16,172 nt of DNA from CAYSBK01 sp964429265 (GTDB lineage: Bacteria; Planctomycetota; Phycisphaerae; Sedimentisphaerales; Anaerobacaceae). The notes below the pieces were generated by a model. The model saw only the letters and a program-made list of their open reading frames with translations, did no database searches and was not told where the DNA came from. The stretch covers positions 1 to 16,172 of the forward strand of contig CAYSBK010000040.1 in the NCBI GenBank assembly GCA_964429265.1. Direction: 5' to 3'. The translations under genes and the position numbers were made by a program. Shown in pieces: positions 6,633 through 14,742 of the stretch. Each line of letters begins with the position of its first letter. Position 1 is the stretch's first letter.

Positions 6633-7511
6633 ATGGCGATGGCGCCCCGAATTGAAGGTCGTATCGGCCGGGCAGACCGTACACACCGGTCGCGCCGACG
6701 CACCGATGGTGCGGGCCCGCCGGCGGCTTGCGCCGCAGGCGCCGCACCGGGCGGGCGGTTCGCCGACCGATTGCTGCAATGTCGATATGAGCTCAAGTAC
6801 CGCGTAACCGCCGCCAGGGCCGCCGCCATTGAGCGGTTTATCAGGCCTTATATCCAGCTTGACCACTATTGCAAGCACCGTCCGGACGGCGCTTATCCCA
6901 TTGTTACGCTGTATCTGGATTCGGCCGATTTCCACCTGGCCCGGCAGAGTCTCGAAGGACAGAAGAACCGCTTCAAGCTGCGCATCCGCAGTTATACCGA
7001 CGACCCGGATTATCCCCGCTTTGTGGAAATCAAACGTCGCTTGAATGCCGTGATTATCAAAAGTCGCGCCAGGGTTTCCCAAACCCACCTGCCGCGCGTG
7101 CTTTCCGGGTTGTCCGTCCCCGCCGAGACCTACCGCAGCGAGCTCGACACCATAAGGCAATTTCAGTTGTACACCACCAGCATCAATGCCGCACCCGTAA
7201 TGAAGGTCCGTTACCTGCGACGCGCATACGAAGGCGACACGGAAAACAGGGTCAGGATAACGTTCGACTATGACCTCACCTGGCGCGCCGACCACAGCCT
7301 GCAGCTCGATAGCGGCGGTCCCGGCTGGCTGCGCGACGCACCCGGCACGGTCGTACTGGAGATAAAGTTCACCGGTCGCTACCCACTGTGGCTTAGCAGA
7401 ATGGCTGCTTACTTCAATCTCAGGCAGCAGTCCATATCAAAGTATGTTCACGCCGTCAAAAGCTGTTGCAGGTTCGGTCTGGCCCGGCCTGCCTTTGCGG
7501 GGAACGTGTGA
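6633..7511 (+). CDS. VTC-domain protein, polyphosphate polymerase-like
   Basis: A 292-residue protein with a VTC domain from about residue 50 to 280. VTC domains are tunnel-fold proteins; in yeast Vtc4 the domain makes polyphosphate from ATP. Expected basic and acidic tunnel residues are present: R-Y-E-L-K-Y (51-56, Lys55), F-K-L-R-I-R (114-119), F-V-E-I-K-R-R (130-136, Glu132 and Lys134), V-L-E-I-K-F (241-246, Glu243 and Lys245) and S-I-S-K-Y-V (267-272, Lys270). No transmembrane helix is visible, so it should be cytosolic. The ATG at 6633 has GGAG six bases upstream but gives a low-complexity Arg/Ala/Gly extension of about 45 residues; a TTG near 6771 would start right at the domain. The stop overlaps the next start (TGATG), so translation is coupled. 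Bacterial VTC proteins are rarely tested, so the substrate is uncertain. Confidence 0.88.
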   Translation: MAMAPRIEGRIGRADRTHRSRRRTDGAGPPAACAAGAAPGGRFADRLLQCRYELKYRVTAARAAAIERFIRPYIQLDHYCKHRPDGAYPIVTLYLDSADFHLARQSLEGQKNRFKLRIRSYTDDPDYPRFVEIKRRLNAVIIKSRARVSQTHLPRVLSGLSVPAETYRSELDTIRQFQLYTTSINAAPVMKVRYLRRAYEGDTENRVRITFDYDLTWRADHSLQLDSGGPGWLRDAPGTVVLEIKFTGRYPLWLSRMAAYFNLRQQSISKYVHAVKSCCRFGLARPAFAGNV

Positions 7512-8209
7512 TGGACGGGATGTGGCAGTTACTGGAACAGACATCCAGGGCCGGCGTGAAGTTCACAGCCGAGCAGATATTGCTGTCGCTGATGCTGGCC
7601 TTCGTGCTGAGCCAGGTGCTGGCCTGGGTCTATTACCTCACGCACAGCGGCCTTTCATACTCCAGGAACTTCGTACAATCACTGATACTGATAACCGTCG
7701 TGGTGGCAATGGTGATGACCGTCATCGGCAACAACATAATCACCGCCGTAGGCCTGATGGGTGCCCTGGCGATAATACGTTTTCGCAACATAATAAAGGA
7801 CACCCGCGACATCGCCTTTATCTTCTGCGCGCTGGTGATCGGTATGGCCACCGGTTCGCAGCGCCACGGCACCGCCATCATCGGCACCGTCGTCCTGTGC
7901 CTGATTGCTCTGTACCTCCACCTCGTTTCCTTCGGTACAAGGCAGCCCAGCAACGCCTTCCTTCGGTTCAGCTTCAAGGGACACATCCACAGCGGCCATC
8001 CCGTCACCAACGTGCTCAGACGCTTTTGCCGAAGGTTCACGATGATTTCCGCTCAGGACAGCGGCTTCGGAAGCCCGATGGTCGAATATGCCTACCAGGT
8101 GACTATCCGCAGTGTCACCAAGAACGAGCAGATGCTGTCGGAACTCGGCAGAATCGAGGGCATAGAAAATGTCAGCCTGACAATGCAGGAGCAATTACTT
8201 GACGTTTAG
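7511..8209 (+). CDS. DUF4956 integral membrane protein
   Basis: A 232-residue protein with hydrophobic segments at about 22-43, 55-73, 101-115 and 119-140. Residues 81-100 carry the signature of the family (G-L-M-G-A-L-A-I-I-R-F-R-N then I-K-D-T-R-D), recognised as DUF4956. The C-terminal 85 residues are soluble and end in a ferredoxin-like pattern (V-E-Y-A-Y-Q-V-T-I, G-I-E-N-V-S-L-T). DUF4956 genes are commonly found next to VTC-domain genes in bacteria, as here, where the start overlaps the VTC stop by one base. The biochemical function is not established. A membrane partner for a cytosolic polymer synthase is a reasonable inference, since yeast VTC proteins carry their own membrane helices. 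Confidence 0.88.
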   Translation: MDGMWQLLEQTSRAGVKFTAEQILLSLMLAFVLSQVLAWVYYLTHSGLSYSRNFVQSLILITVVVAMVMTVIGNNIITAVGLMGALAIIRFRNIIKDTRDIAFIFCALVIGMATGSQRHGTAIIGTVVLCLIALYLHLVSFGTRQPSNAFLRFSFKGHIHSGHPVTNVLRRFCRRFTMISAQDSGFGSPMVEYAYQVTIRSVTKNEQMLSELGRIEGIENVSLTMQEQLLDV

Positions 8210-8216
8210 GACTAAT

Positions 8217-9359
8217 ATGGCAGGAAAGCGGACCCGGGGTTTTATTTCCCGCCGACTATGCTTTCACCTGTTGTCGGTGGTGGTATGGCTGGCAGCGGTG
8301 GGGGCCGTTGTCGTGCTGTTTCACCGCAGGGCCGAGCGATTCGAGTTCCTCGGCGTGGTTCGGGGCAGGGTCTATCAGGCCGCAACAAACTGCGGCGGCA
8401 GACTCAGGGAGATTCGGGTCGGCCTGTTCCAGGCGGTCGAAGCCGGTCAGCCGCTGGTGGTCGTCGACACCGTCCTCGACAATGAAAACCTCGCCGCCTT
8501 GTTGCAGACTGCGCGTGCAGAAATAGAGCACCTTCGCTTGCAATTGCAAGCCACCGAAGCCCGGATGAACGCCGAGGCGGTCAATCTGCAAAACGATTGG
8601 ATTGTCGCGCAGCGGCGGTTTGCACTTGATGTCGAAAACGCCAGACTCGCCGTCCTGCAGCAAAAGGCCCAGCTCGAAGCCGACCGCATCACCCTCGCAG
8701 GCATCGCCGCGGAGCTTGAAGCCGCCAAAGACCTTGTCGAGCAACAGGCGGTGGCCCGGTACGAACAGGAAAAATGGCAGGCACAATATGATGCCCTGGA
8801 CAAAAAGATAAAGGAAGCCGAGGCCGTGTTGAAGCAGGCGACTGAAGATTTTCTCAAGGCTCAGGACCGCCGCGATGAATTTGCCGCACGACATCCCGCC
8901 CATCCGTCGGTCGATAAGGCCCTGGCGCCGATACGAGCGGCCATAACGGTTCAGCAACGGCGCGTGGACGAAATCCTCGCGCGGACCGAAGCGCTGCTGC
9001 TGACAGCCCCGTTTGATGGGGTGGTCGCTTCCATTCTGCACAGGCCCGGTGATGCGGTTGTGGCTGGCGATGTCATTTTGACCGTGGTCGAGGCCCAGCC
9101 GAGGCAACTGGTTGCCTATGTACCCGAGCAGCACGCCCGCAGGGTCCGACCGGATGCGCGCGTGAAACTGGTACGAACCGGCCAACCGGACCAGGCGGCT
9201 GTGTCCCGGGTGGTTTCGCTCGGCCCACAGGTTGAGATGATGCCGCAGCAGTTATGGGCGAATCCGAATATCCCAGAGTGGGGTCGGCCGGTTCTTATAG
9301 AACTGCCGCCAGGGCTGAATGTAGTTCCCGGTGAGCTTGTCGGGGTCAGGCTGCTGTAA
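8217..9359 (+). CDS. HlyD-type periplasmic adaptor (membrane fusion protein)
   Basis: A 380-residue protein with one N-terminal membrane helix (about 17-35), the first half of a lipoyl-like domain (about 55-87), a long helical hairpin (about 95-255, rich in Ala, Glu, Gln and Leu), then the second lipoyl half (L-L-T-A-P-F-D-G-V-V, 261-270, and P-G-D-A-V-V-A-G-D at 277-285) and a beta-barrel segment. This is the standard layout of adaptors that bridge an inner-membrane transporter and a TolC channel. The ATG at 8217 is chosen because AGGA lies just before it; a TTG at 8199 would overlap the previous gene. It starts seven bases after the DUF4956 stop. No ABC, RND or MFS pump gene accompanies it, which is unusual. 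Confidence 0.88.
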   Translation: MAGKRTRGFISRRLCFHLLSVVVWLAAVGAVVVLFHRRAERFEFLGVVRGRVYQAATNCGGRLREIRVGLFQAVEAGQPLVVVDTVLDNENLAALLQTARAEIEHLRLQLQATEARMNAEAVNLQNDWIVAQRRFALDVENARLAVLQQKAQLEADRITLAGIAAELEAAKDLVEQQAVARYEQEKWQAQYDALDKKIKEAEAVLKQATEDFLKAQDRRDEFAARHPAHPSVDKALAPIRAAITVQQRRVDEILARTEALLLTAPFDGVVASILHRPGDAVVAGDVILTVVEAQPRQLVAYVPEQHARRVRPDARVKLVRTGQPDQAAVSRVVSLGPQVEMMPQQLWANPNIPEWGRPVLIELPPGLNVVPGELVGVRLL

Positions 9360-9411
9360 GAAACCGCCTGTGTTGAACCGGCCCGGCCCGCACCGGCAGG
9401 GTTTTATTGTT

Positions 9412-11049
9412 ATGAGTTCGTCACGTTTGCACAGACCATTGCTCGCAGCCCTGCTCGGCACCGCGGCGGCGTTGTCTGCCGCTGCCGGTTGCGCGAGCCG
9501 GGACCCCAAGCCCCAGCTCGACAAACAGGTATACGGCATAATCGACAGGAAATGGCAGCCCGATCTCGGCACCAAGGCCAATTACAGAATCAGCGATGTT
9601 GCACCAGGTCCGAACGACATCCACATCGAGAAAGAAATCCCCGCCTCCGGTGTCCTTACACTGCCCCGGGCTGTTGCTATTGCCACGGCCCACAACCGCC
9701 TCTACCAGGACCAGAAGGAGGCCCTTTACCTCAAGGCGCTCGACCTGCGCCTCGCCAGACACCAATTCGAGAACCAGTACTTCGCCACAGGCGACGCCGG
9801 CTACAGTGCCGACTGGAACGACGAGGTTGTAGGGTCACAGGCGGGCATCGGGTTCAATCGTCTGCTGGGCACCGGCCTGACGATAAGCACTCGCGTCGGC
9901 GCCGCCTGGGTAGATGTACTTACCGGCAATCTCAACAGCGGACTTGCGTCGGTTTTCAGTGCCGCGGTCGTGCAGCCCCTGCTTCGCGGCCGAGACGCCC
10001 TGGTCGCGCAGGAAAACCTCACCCAGGCCGAGCGTGACACCCTCTACCAGATACGCAGTTTCAACAGGTTCCGAAAGAGCTTCGTGGTTTCGGTCGTCAG
10101 CGAGTATTACCGGCTGCTTGCCTTGAACGACAAGGTGGCAAATGCCGCCGCCAACCACCGGGCACTGTCGCGGCTCTACGACGATGCCCGCAAGCTCGCC
10201 GACGCGGGGCGCATTGCGCTGTTCGAGTTGAAGCGAATCGACCAGGAAAGGCTGCTTGCCGAAGACATTCACCGTCAGGCGCAAAAACAGTACAACGATG
10301 CCCTCGACCTTTTCAAGGTCACACTGGGCCTGGTGCCGGACGTGGAGTTCCGACTGGACGGCCGCGAACTGCAGGCCCTGAAGGCTGCGACGGGCCGGAT
10401 GCCCGATTTTTCGGCTGATGAAGCAATACAGACGGCTCTAACACAGCGATTGGACCTGCTGAACGCCGCCGATGCGGTCATCGACGCGCAGCGCAAGGTC
10501 AGGGTAGCAGCCGACGGCCTTCGCGGCGAACTGAACCTCGTCGGCAACGTCAACGCCTCTTCCTCGCGAAAGGCCGACCGCGCGCGGTTAAAACCCCTGC
10601 GGGATGAATACGGCATCGCCGTAGAGGCACACCTGCCGCTCGACCGCGTTGCCGAGCAAAACATCTATCGCAAGGCCCTGATAACCCTGAGCCGCCGGCA
10701 CAGGCAATACGAGCTTGCAGCCGATACGGTAACGCTGGAGGTCCGGGCCGCCTACAGGGCCCTGGCCGAGGCCGCCGAACGCTATGCCACGCAGGTGGAG
10801 GCGTTGGAGCTGGCGCAGAAGCGTTTTGCCGAAACTTCCCTCCTGTTGAAATACGGCAGGGCCTCCACACGCCGGGTGCTCAGGGCTCAGCAGGACCTGT
10901 TCGAGGCCGAGAACGCGCTTACCGATGCGCTGGTCGATTATGCAATAGCCAACCTCGAGTTCTACCGCGATACCGGCGTACTGGCCGTCAGGCACGACGG
11001 AAGCTGGACGGTCGAACCCACCGACGGCGCCGCCCGGCTTGTGCCTTGA
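9412..11049 (+). CDS. TolC-family outer membrane channel lipoprotein
   Basis: A 545-residue protein. The signal peptide ends in A-A-A-G-C, with Cys27 as the likely lipidation site. The body shows two outer-membrane efflux protein repeats: long heptad-like helices beginning L-T-L-P-R-A-V-A-I-A (82-91) and again near D-E-A-I-Q-T-A-L-T-Q-R-L-D-L (about 340-355), each followed by coiled-coil helices and strand segments. TolC-type trimers form a tunnel through the outer membrane and periplasm and dock to HlyD-type adaptors such as the preceding gene. Start: AGGG lies ten bases before the ATG, which begins the lipoprotein signal; a longer frame from 9331 overlaps the upstream gene. It lies 52 bases after the adaptor and appears to be the last gene of the operon. 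Confidence 0.9.
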   Translation: MSSSRLHRPLLAALLGTAAALSAAAGCASRDPKPQLDKQVYGIIDRKWQPDLGTKANYRISDVAPGPNDIHIEKEIPASGVLTLPRAVAIATAHNRLYQDQKEALYLKALDLRLARHQFENQYFATGDAGYSADWNDEVVGSQAGIGFNRLLGTGLTISTRVGAAWVDVLTGNLNSGLASVFSAAVVQPLLRGRDALVAQENLTQAERDTLYQIRSFNRFRKSFVVSVVSEYYRLLALNDKVANAAANHRALSRLYDDARKLADAGRIALFELKRIDQERLLAEDIHRQAQKQYNDALDLFKVTLGLVPDVEFRLDGRELQALKAATGRMPDFSADEAIQTALTQRLDLLNAADAVIDAQRKVRVAADGLRGELNLVGNVNASSSRKADRARLKPLRDEYGIAVEAHLPLDRVAEQNIYRKALITLSRRHRQYELAADTVTLEVRAAYRALAEAAERYATQVEALELAQKRFAETSLLLKYGRASTRRVLRAQQDLFEAENALTDALVDYAIANLEFYRDTGVLAVRHDGSWTVEPTDGAARLVP

Positions 11050-11243
11050 AGCACTCGCCGCCGCAGCACCCCGTTCCACGGTGCGGGCCCCTCGCAGGAA
11101 CATATATGCACGCCCGAATCGTCTGATAATAATGCAGAACGGCCCCGGTTACGTCCGAGAAGCCCCGGATACCGGCCCCGCCAGGCAAACTGAGACAGGA
11201 ATTGGCCCCTGCCCCAAAATCTTGTTCATCACGGGAAAAACAG
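11050..11243. other. Intergenic region after the export operon
   Basis: I see no convincing gene here. A short hairpin, GCACC (11066-11070) with GGTGC (11080-11084), lies 17 bases after the TolC stop but lacks a T-run, so it is at best a weak or factor-dependent terminator. The rest is GC-rich with no recognised RNA or repeat. Confidence 0.35.
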
Positions 11244-11272
11244 TTGACGATGTTGAGGTGCTGTTGGATAAT
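11244..11272 (+). promoter_or_regulatory. Sigma70-type promoter for the peptidyl-prolyl isomerase gene
   Basis: TTGACG at 11244-11249 and GATAAT at 11267-11272 are separated by 17 bases, each box matching consensus at five of six positions. The predicted start of transcription is near 11279, with a leader of about 87 bases. This separates the isomerase from the upstream export operon. Confidence 0.7.
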
Positions 11273-11365
11273 TATTTGGAATCGTCATAGCAATGCACTT
11301 TTGTCCTCCCACCGAGCGTTCGCTGCGGGGCGTGGTGCTCTTCAAAACGTCAGAAAGGAGAAGGA

Positions 11366-12499
11366 ATGCGAAGTTATCGTACTTTGTTGTGGGAACTGGT
11401 GTTGGCCGCCGTATTCGCTGGGTTTTGTACAGCCGCCGGTTCCGCGCAGACCGACCAGTCTCAGCCCGCCGGGCCTGCACCGGCCAAGCCGGCCGACAGT
11501 AACTCCGACGTGGCTGTGACCGTCAACGGCTACCAGATTACCGAAGCGCAGGTGCAGACGGCCATGAAACCGCAGATGGACCGCCTCCAGGCCAGCGGCG
11601 CAAAACTGCCTGTCGTGCTGCTCAAGCAGATGATGGACAGCCTCAGACAACGAGTCCTCGACAGCCTGATAGTCCAGCACCTGCTGGATGAACAGGTCGA
11701 AAAGGCCAACATACAGGTCACCGACGCCGATGTAATCGCCCACCTGAAGGAAATCGGCGCTCAGCAAACCCCCCCTATGTCGCTCGACGACATCAAGCAG
11801 CTCCTCGAGCAACAGGGCCGCAGCTTCGAGCAGTTGAAGCTGCAGATAAAGACCAGCAAGGGCCTGAAATACAAGAAACTGATGGACGGCCAGTTCGCCG
11901 GAAAGATCGACGTCAATGATAAGGAGGTCCTTGACTATTACCAGAACAACAAGGACAAGTTCCGCACCCCCGAACAGGTCAAGGCCAGCCATATACTCAT
12001 AACGCCCGACACCTCCGACCCGAACGTTGACCCAAACCAGGCCAAGGCACGGGCAAGGGCCAAAGCCGAGGACCTGCTCAAACAAATCAAGAGCGGCAAC
12101 GCCGACTTTGCCACGCTGGCCAGGCAGTACTCGGCCTGCCCGAGCGCCCAAAGGGGCGGCGACCTCGGCTTCTTCAAGAGAGGCACAATGGTGCCGGCCT
12201 TTGAAAAGGCCGCCTTTGCGTTGAAGCCGGGCCAGGTCAGTGACGTTGTGGAAACGAAATTCGGATACCACATAATCAAGGTAACGGACCGCAAGGCCGC
12301 CACCGAGCAGACTTTTGAACAGGTCAAGGACCAGATACTCAAAGACCTCCAGCAGCAAAAGAAACGCCGGATCGCCGAGAAGTACGTCGAGGACCTCAAG
12401 GCCAAGGCCGACATAGTTTATCCGCCCGGTAAGGAACCGGCTCCGGCCCCTCCTGCCGTCTCGGTGACAGGCCCGAACACGACTGCGAAGCCCAGGTAG
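11366..12499 (+). CDS. SurA/PpiC-type periplasmic peptidyl-prolyl cis-trans isomerase
   Basis: A 377-residue exported protein. Residues 1-27 form a signal peptide (hydrophobic 8-20, then G-S-A near 25-27), followed by a Pro/Ala linker. A SurA-N-like chaperone domain spans about 48-190 (V-A-V-T-V-N-G-Y-Q-I-T at 49-59, several helices). The parvulin rotamase domain spans about 204-307, with V-K-A-S-H-I-L (205-211, conserved His209), G-G-D-L-G-F-F (264-270), F-A-L-K-P-G-Q-V-S (284-292) and F-G-Y-H-I-I-K-V (299-306, conserved His302). A helical tail and a disordered Pro/Thr-rich end follow. It likely folds or escorts outer-membrane and secreted proteins. A strong AGGAGAAGG precedes the ATG. The gene is transcribed singly and converges on the DUF4954 gene with a 15-base gap. 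Confidence 0.92.
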   Translation: MRSYRTLLWELVLAAVFAGFCTAAGSAQTDQSQPAGPAPAKPADSNSDVAVTVNGYQITEAQVQTAMKPQMDRLQASGAKLPVVLLKQMMDSLRQRVLDSLIVQHLLDEQVEKANIQVTDADVIAHLKEIGAQQTPPMSLDDIKQLLEQQGRSFEQLKLQIKTSKGLKYKKLMDGQFAGKIDVNDKEVLDYYQNNKDKFRTPEQVKASHILITPDTSDPNVDPNQAKARARAKAEDLLKQIKSGNADFATLARQYSACPSAQRGGDLGFFKRGTMVPAFEKAAFALKPGQVSDVVETKFGYHIIKVTDRKAATEQTFEQVKDQILKDLQQQKKRRIAEKYVEDLKAKADIVYPPGKEPAPAPPAVSVTGPNTTAKPR

Positions 12500-12514
12500 C
12501 CCGGTTTCTTCCGC

Positions 12515-14500
12515 TTACCGCAGTTGCTTCAGGCGACCGATGAGCATCTCCGCAAGCGCGAGCTTTTCCGCGTTGCGGCTTCTTGCTTCGGCAACGAAGG
12601 GATGCTGCTCGACGGTGCCCCTTACCGCTGCAAAGTCGCTGCCCCTGACATGCTCGCCGTCTATCCCGTAGCCGATTTGCATCGTCTCGGTGTACTCCTT
12701 CTCAGCGTCGGCCAGGAGCATCCGGTCCAGGTGCTCAATCGCATCCTTCCATTGATTGATAAGGTCCACCACCTCGGCAACGGTTAACTGCTCGATATCT
12801 TTGCCGAGGCGCCGGCCGATAACCTCTGCCGCCCAGGCCCACCGGTAATCATCGTATCGCCGGTGCATTTCAGCCAGCGCGTCCGAGATGCCCTCAATCG
12901 TGTGTATTGTGCCCGCTTCGAGCCCACCGAGCATATCCTCGAATACCTGCTCCGGCACCAGCATTCCCGCTACGTCCAGCCACCTGCCGGCACCGGCACT
13001 GTGGACCCTCAACGCCTCGCCAAGCTGTTCAACGGTGCCCGGACGCCGGTCCGCCAGGCGAGCGGCAAGGCAATCACCGAGAAACTTGCTTATGCCCAGC
13101 CGATAGAGTCGGATACCCTCTCGAATGTCGGCTTTGCTGATTTCAACACGTCGAAACAAGCAATACTCGGAATCTTCAGCAGCCTCGCCTTCGAGTTTTT
13201 CCAGCAGCTCCACCCCGGCCAGCATCCTGCCGACCGTGTACGGACTCAGCATCTCGCAATTTACAACGTCCAGCTTCTTGGGGTCTTTCCTGCGGTCGCG
13301 TCCAGGCCATTTCTCCGCATCTCGTGCCGAGCCGACCCCGACGAGGTTTACCGCCGGGACAAGCTGCGTTCGCCCTTCGCGGCAAAGCAGGTATGAAAAG
13401 GGCAACTGCGAGCTGTCGGGGTGCTGGTAATGCTTCCCGGCTACAACGGTAAAGGCGCCGACCCTGGCCGGCCACAGGATATACGCGCCGCTGGCCGTCT
13501 TGCACCCACGCTCCAGAATGCCCTGGTGAACGGGACCCAGCTTGTACATATGGTTGCTCTGGTTGGTTCCGCTGCCGGCGTTGAAAAAGCTGACAAAGCC
13601 GGCGATCAACAGCGTCGATTTGTGATGAGTAACCGTGTAAGGACCGGCAAACACCGAGCAAGCCTCGCCCCGATAACCCTCGCAGTTGGCAAAAAACACC
13701 GAATCTTCGGCCGAAAACCCCCCGCGCAGCACCGTCCCCTGGCCCACGAAGCATCGCAAAATACACGCACCGTCCGTGACGCTGCTGCCGCTGGCACAGA
13801 CAAAATCCTTCGCCGATACGCCCGGCCCAACGTAGCTGGGGTCTTCCGGGCTGCTGTTGACCGAGCCGTTCTCGAGTCGGCCGGCCCCCTCAATCACGGC
13901 CGCCGGCCCGATTCTCAAGTTTCGCAGAATACCGCAACCCAGAATCCTTGCCCGGCGTCCTATCAGCCCCGTCGCCGAGGTTACCGAGTCCGTGTAGCGG
14001 GCAATCATCTTCCGCAGGTTCTCAACAACCTTCGGGCGGTGCCGGTAGAACGCCAGTATGTACGCGGTCTGAGCCGACAGGTGGTCAAAAATGGGTATTG
14101 CCCGGCCGCCCGCCTCGTTTACTACAGCGGCCTCGGTGCCGTTGCCGAAGCTGCTGTCGCCATCGACCGCCAGAACGCCCACGTCCTCTATGACCGCCTC
14201 GTCTTCGACGACGTAATTGCAGATGCAGCGGCGGACATTGTTGATGTAAACATTGTTGCCGATCCGGCAGTTATGGATGCAGGCATTGCTTATCCCGGCC
14301 GGCCTGCTCAAACCACCGCCGAAATCGACCCGCCCTTCAAAAACACCCAGCCTCACGCGTCCGGAAAAGTGGGTTTTCTTTACTCTTGATGCATCAAAAC
14401 CATCGGCTACCTCGACCTTCGACCAGTCCTCGCAGCTGCAACCCTGTTCCGTCAGGCGAGCAACCTGTTCGCCTGTTATTCGGTGAAAGCTGGCTTCCAT
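12515..14500 (-). CDS. DUF4954 protein, left-handed beta-helix (hexapeptide) type
   Basis: A 661-residue protein recognised as DUF4954. The N-terminus has the typical pattern R-I-T-G-E-Q then E-Q-G-C-S-C-E-D-W-S-K-V-E-V (7-31), followed by F-S-G-R-V-R-L-G (45-52). Hexapeptide-like turns follow: I-S-N-A-C-I-H-N-C-R-I-G-N-N-V-Y-I (70-86), S-S-F-G-N-G-T-E (116-123), N-E-A-G-G-R (128-133), and more to about 355. The C-terminal half (about 415-661) is helical. Hexapeptide folds often occur in acyl- and nucleotidyl-transferases, but the activity of this family is unknown. The ATG at 14500 is chosen because GGGAG lies just upstream and family similarity begins there; the longer frame to 14692 adds 64 unrelated residues that overlap the promoter. 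No signal peptide is seen, so it is probably cytosolic. Confidence 0.87.
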   Translation of the reverse strand: MEASFHRITGEQVARLTEQGCSCEDWSKVEVADGFDASRVKKTHFSGRVRLGVFEGRVDFGGGLSRPAGISNACIHNCRIGNNVYINNVRRCICNYVVEDEAVIEDVGVLAVDGDSSFGNGTEAAVVNEAGGRAIPIFDHLSAQTAYILAFYRHRPKVVENLRKMIARYTDSVTSATGLIGRRARILGCGILRNLRIGPAAVIEGAGRLENGSVNSSPEDPSYVGPGVSAKDFVCASGSSVTDGACILRCFVGQGTVLRGGFSAEDSVFFANCEGYRGEACSVFAGPYTVTHHKSTLLIAGFVSFFNAGSGTNQSNHMYKLGPVHQGILERGCKTASGAYILWPARVGAFTVVAGKHYQHPDSSQLPFSYLLCREGRTQLVPAVNLVGVGSARDAEKWPGRDRRKDPKKLDVVNCEMLSPYTVGRMLAGVELLEKLEGEAAEDSEYCLFRRVEISKADIREGIRLYRLGISKFLGDCLAARLADRRPGTVEQLGEALRVHSAGAGRWLDVAGMLVPEQVFEDMLGGLEAGTIHTIEGISDALAEMHRRYDDYRWAWAAEVIGRRLGKDIEQLTVAEVVDLINQWKDAIEHLDRMLLADAEKEYTETMQIGYGIDGEHVRGSDFAAVRGTVEQHPFVAEARSRNAEKLALAEMLIGRLKQLR

Positions 14501-14567
14501 AGCTGGTTCTCCCGGCAGTGAACGTCGCGGCAAATATCCTCGGGCACGGCCGAAGCCGGCCGACGCA

Positions 14568-14596
14568 ATACTACAGCACGCCGTCCCATAAGGCAA
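14568..14596 (-). promoter_or_regulatory. Probable promoter of the DUF4954 gene
   Basis: On the minus strand TTGCCT (14596-14591) and TAGTAT (14573-14568) are separated by 17 bases; each matches consensus at four of six positions. The start of transcription would be near 14561, next to a small GC inverted repeat (14547-14562) in the leader. Spacing and position are good, box quality moderate. Confidence 0.5.
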
Positions 14597-14632
14597 CCAT
14601 CTTGCGCCCCGCCAACCCGGCTCAATTTTCCG

Positions 14633-14647
14633 GCAAAAAAATTTTGC
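14633..14647. repeat. A/T-rich perfect inverted repeat in a divergent intergenic region
   Basis: GCAAAA (14633-14638) and TTTTGC (14642-14647) flank three A residues. It lies between the divergent DUF4954 and amidase-like genes, upstream of the -35 box of the former, and could be an activator or repressor site. No clear promoter for the amidase-like gene was found here. Confidence 0.35.
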
Positions 14648-14742
14648 AGCGATTCGCCGCCAAACGCCGATTTGTTCAGTAGTTGCCCGCAATTGCTGCA
14701 GGCATCGGCTCGAGGGCCGTTTGTTTACTCAGGGATGACACG

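Noticed and set aside
11342..12358. Long minus-strand open frame (338 codons)
   Set aside because: It is antisense to the parvulin isomerase gene with its conserved motifs; the Leu/Val/Gly-rich translation is typical of a shadow frame.
13421..14389. Long plus-strand open frame (322 codons)
   Set aside because: It is antisense to the DUF4954 gene, whose family motifs are clear; the frame has low-information composition and no recognisable start signal.
14501..14692. N-terminal extension of the DUF4954 protein
   Set aside because: The 64 extra residues have no family similarity, overlap the likely promoter, and the ATG at 14500 has its own ribosome site.
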